Below, in pieces: positions 61,949-64,000 of a DNA stretch of 64,000 nucleotides (within the stretch, counting starts at the first letter, position 1; the number at the start of each line of letters is the position of its first letter). The notes beneath the pieces were generated by a model. That model was not told the DNA's origin, made no database searches, and saw only the letters and a program-made list of their open reading frames with translations. This DNA comes from Clostridiaceae bacterium (GTDB lineage: Bacteria; Bacillota; Clostridia; TANB77; CAG-508), in the NCBI GenBank assembly GCA_021771025.1, contig JAETPW010000003.1, forward strand, positions 72,279 to 136,278, given 5' to 3'. The translations under genes and the position numbers were made by a program.

Positions 61949-62824
61949 ATGTTGGTAAAAAACGAACATAGAGGAAATATGAAATTAAACGAAAAATTAC
62001 GAAAATTAAGAACCCAAAAACAATTAACCCAAGAAGCATTAGCAGAAAAACTAAATGTATCCAGACAAGCCATTACTAAGTGGGAAAAAGGAGAGGGAAT
62101 ACCAGACATAGAAAATATAACACAAATTAGTCGATTTTTTGGCATCACTATTGATGAATTGGTAAAAGAAGAACAAGAAATCAAGCCAAATGAAATCTAT
62201 GCTTATACTTGGAAAAAAAGTTTGGCATTAACTCATAGTAAGCGACTAGAGTTAACCGTAAAAAATATGAGGGAAATCACGTTAACAGGAAGTAAGGAAG
62301 ATGCCATAGAAATAGAAATAAGCTCTAATGAAGTCGAACACCTAGAAGAAAGTATACGAATCAAAATTGATGACCCAAAAGATTTAAATAATCGCTATCA
62401 ATTAAACATCAATAATCAAGAAAGCAAAAAATCAGTAAATCTTAAAGTAACTATCCCACAAAAATTAATCGAGCACGTAGAAATAAAAACACACACGCAA
62501 AACATGATTTTAACAGAAATGAAATTAACTCATTTAGAAGTTGATGGAGAAGTTCGTTATGTGAAAGCCATTCACACCAAAGGGTATATTGTTTTCAATA
62601 ACGGCAGATCAGATATCGACCTTGAATTTGACGAATTAGTAGAAAAATTAGACATTAATTTGATCAGTTCAAAAGCAACCTTAACCATACCAGAAACTAG
62701 TCGTTATGTGACATATAACAAAGGAAGATGGACTACTATTGAAGGAAATCACGATACAGAAAAGGCAACAAATGAAATCGAATTAAATGGGCTAACCAGT
62801 AAACTAATGATCTTAACTAAATAG
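61949..62824 (+). CDS. XRE-family HTH regulator with C-terminal beta-rich domain
   Basis: LRKLRTQKQLTQEALAEKLNVSRQAITKWEKGEGIPDIENITQISRFFGITIDEL. Confidence 0.88.
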   Translation: MLVKNEHRGNMKLNEKLRKLRTQKQLTQEALAEKLNVSRQAITKWEKGEGIPDIENITQISRFFGITIDELVKEEQEIKPNEIYAYTWKKSLALTHSKRLELTVKNMREITLTGSKEDAIEIEISSNEVEHLEESIRIKIDDPKDLNNRYQLNINNQESKKSVNLKVTIPQKLIEHVEIKTHTQNMILTEMKLTHLEVDGEVRYVKAIHTKGYIVFNNGRSDIDLEFDELVEKLDINLISSKATLTIPETSRYVTYNKGRWTTIEGNHDTEKATNEIELNGLTSKLMILTK

Positions 62825-63539
62825 AAAGTTAATAGGGTACATTTTAGCGTAGTGCATAAAGCATTAAGCAAAAGAGTACTCTATCTTAAATTTTTATGAT
62901 TTACAACTGATCCAAAATTTATTAACATTTTTTTGAATTCAGAATAAAAAAGATTTTCCACTTCAATAACCCTTTCTAAAATTGTTTTTTAGGCACTTCT
63001 TTTTTGCCATATTTTTTTCGTATTTATCCAAAATCTACTAAAAAACCAAATAGTAATAAACTTGAAATCTTATCTAGATAGGGGAGATAGAAATTATAGT
63101 TCAAGCCTTTTTCTATCTATATAGATAAATAAGAGTTAGATAGAATATACCATAGAAGAAAAGAATAATCTAGATTCTTAAAAAAAAGATTTACGTATTG
63201 CTAGATAAGAGGAGGGAAAAAAGAGATCTAAAAGAAATTCAGGGTAAAGATGATTGATGATAATAATAACCAAGATACAGAAAATTCATATAATAATTAT
63301 TATAGCATATAGGAGGAAGACTCAAAAAAATTATCATCCATTTAAGTTACGATATGTCTATAAAATTATTATGCTTTTAAACATACTTTGATTTTTATGT
63401 GGTTTATTTTATATAAATTGAATGAAGCTATAGATAAATCATAAAAAAATCAACAAAAAAAGAGATGACGAAAGATAATCTTTATCAAATTGAGAGAGGA
63501 GGAATATGTTGGTGATAAAAGCTAACATATACAAGAAAG

Positions 63540-64000
63540 ATGAATTCAAAAGTTATTTTAGAAAAGGCTGCCTGTGAGGTAGCAAAACAAAATTCAATTC
63601 CCCCTTTAATTTTTCAGCTTCCAGTAGAGGAGGGAAGAAGAAGACTAGAGGAAGCTCAAAATAGTCCTGTATATATGTATCCAGCTAATATTCAAGTAGA
63701 TCATATCCATACAGGATGCTATGGAACAATTCCGGTATATATTGTTCTACCCAACTATGCACAAAAAACAAGAAATATCATTTTTTATCTGCATGGAGCT
63801 GGATGGGTGTTTGGTAGTTTTCATACTCACGAAAAATTAGTAAGAGAATTAGCTTATCGAACTAATTCAGTCGTTATATTTCCTGAATATACACGATCAC
63901 CAGAAGCAAAGTTTCCTGTTGCCATTGAGCAGTGTTATTCCCTATTAACCCAAATTCCAGAAATAGTAAAACACCATCAAATTAGTGTAAATTTAGATAC
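63540..64000 (+). CDS. Alpha/beta hydrolase (HSL-like, fold-3), truncated at the window end
   Basis: MNSKVILEKAACEVAKQNSIPPLIFQLPVEEGRRRLEE...IIFYLHGAGWVFGSFHTHEKLVRELAYRTNSVVIFPEYTRSPEAKFPVAIEQ; frame open to base 64000. Confidence 0.85.
   Translation, partial: MNSKVILEKAACEVAKQNSIPPLIFQLPVEEGRRRLEEAQNSPVYMYPANIQVDHIHTGCYGTIPVYIVLPNYAQKTRNIIFYLHGAGWVFGSFHTHEKLVRELAYRTNSVVIFPEYTRSPEAKFPVAIEQCYSLLTQIPEIVKHHQISVNLD

Overview
Low-GC chromosomal window, apparently from a spore-forming Clostridia/Firmicutes-type bacterium. Evidence for sporulation: dipicolinate synthase subunit A and a complete gerA-type AA/AB/AC germinant receptor operon. Most of the window is housekeeping: queH, yqeK, polA, uppP, dxs, ylmH, tsaB-rimI, tsaE, mreB, mtaB, radA, disA, pyrG, groES-groEL with a CIRCE site, secG, rnr, cca, cmk, plsC-like, typA, peptidase U32 and a DUF368/PopT-type gene. 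No tRNA, rRNA or CRISPR array was recognised. Highest-value observations: (1) a prepilin-like protein ending in an FGE/C-type-lectin-like domain whose last ~40 codons look like a diversity-generating retroelement (DGR) variable region, with no reverse transcriptase in the window; (2) a 673-aa protein on the minus strand carrying a divergent RelA/SpoT-type synthetase signature (KDYIAMPKLNGYQSLH ... ESQKRT..MNDMAE); (3) cytidylate kinase with an extra C-terminal module directly upstream of a HipA/CtkA-like kinase; (4) a family of large foldback elements sharing a 28-nt loop that appears in opposite orientations; (5) dense intergenic repeats in three families around a GGGGACG core; (6) a decayed, apparently duplicated RhuM-Fic module; (7) a truncated Spo0A-like regulator meeting a short secreted protein tail to tail; (8) at least five frame slips in genes whose two halves are both intact. 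All assignments come from reading motifs by eye; no database search was run.
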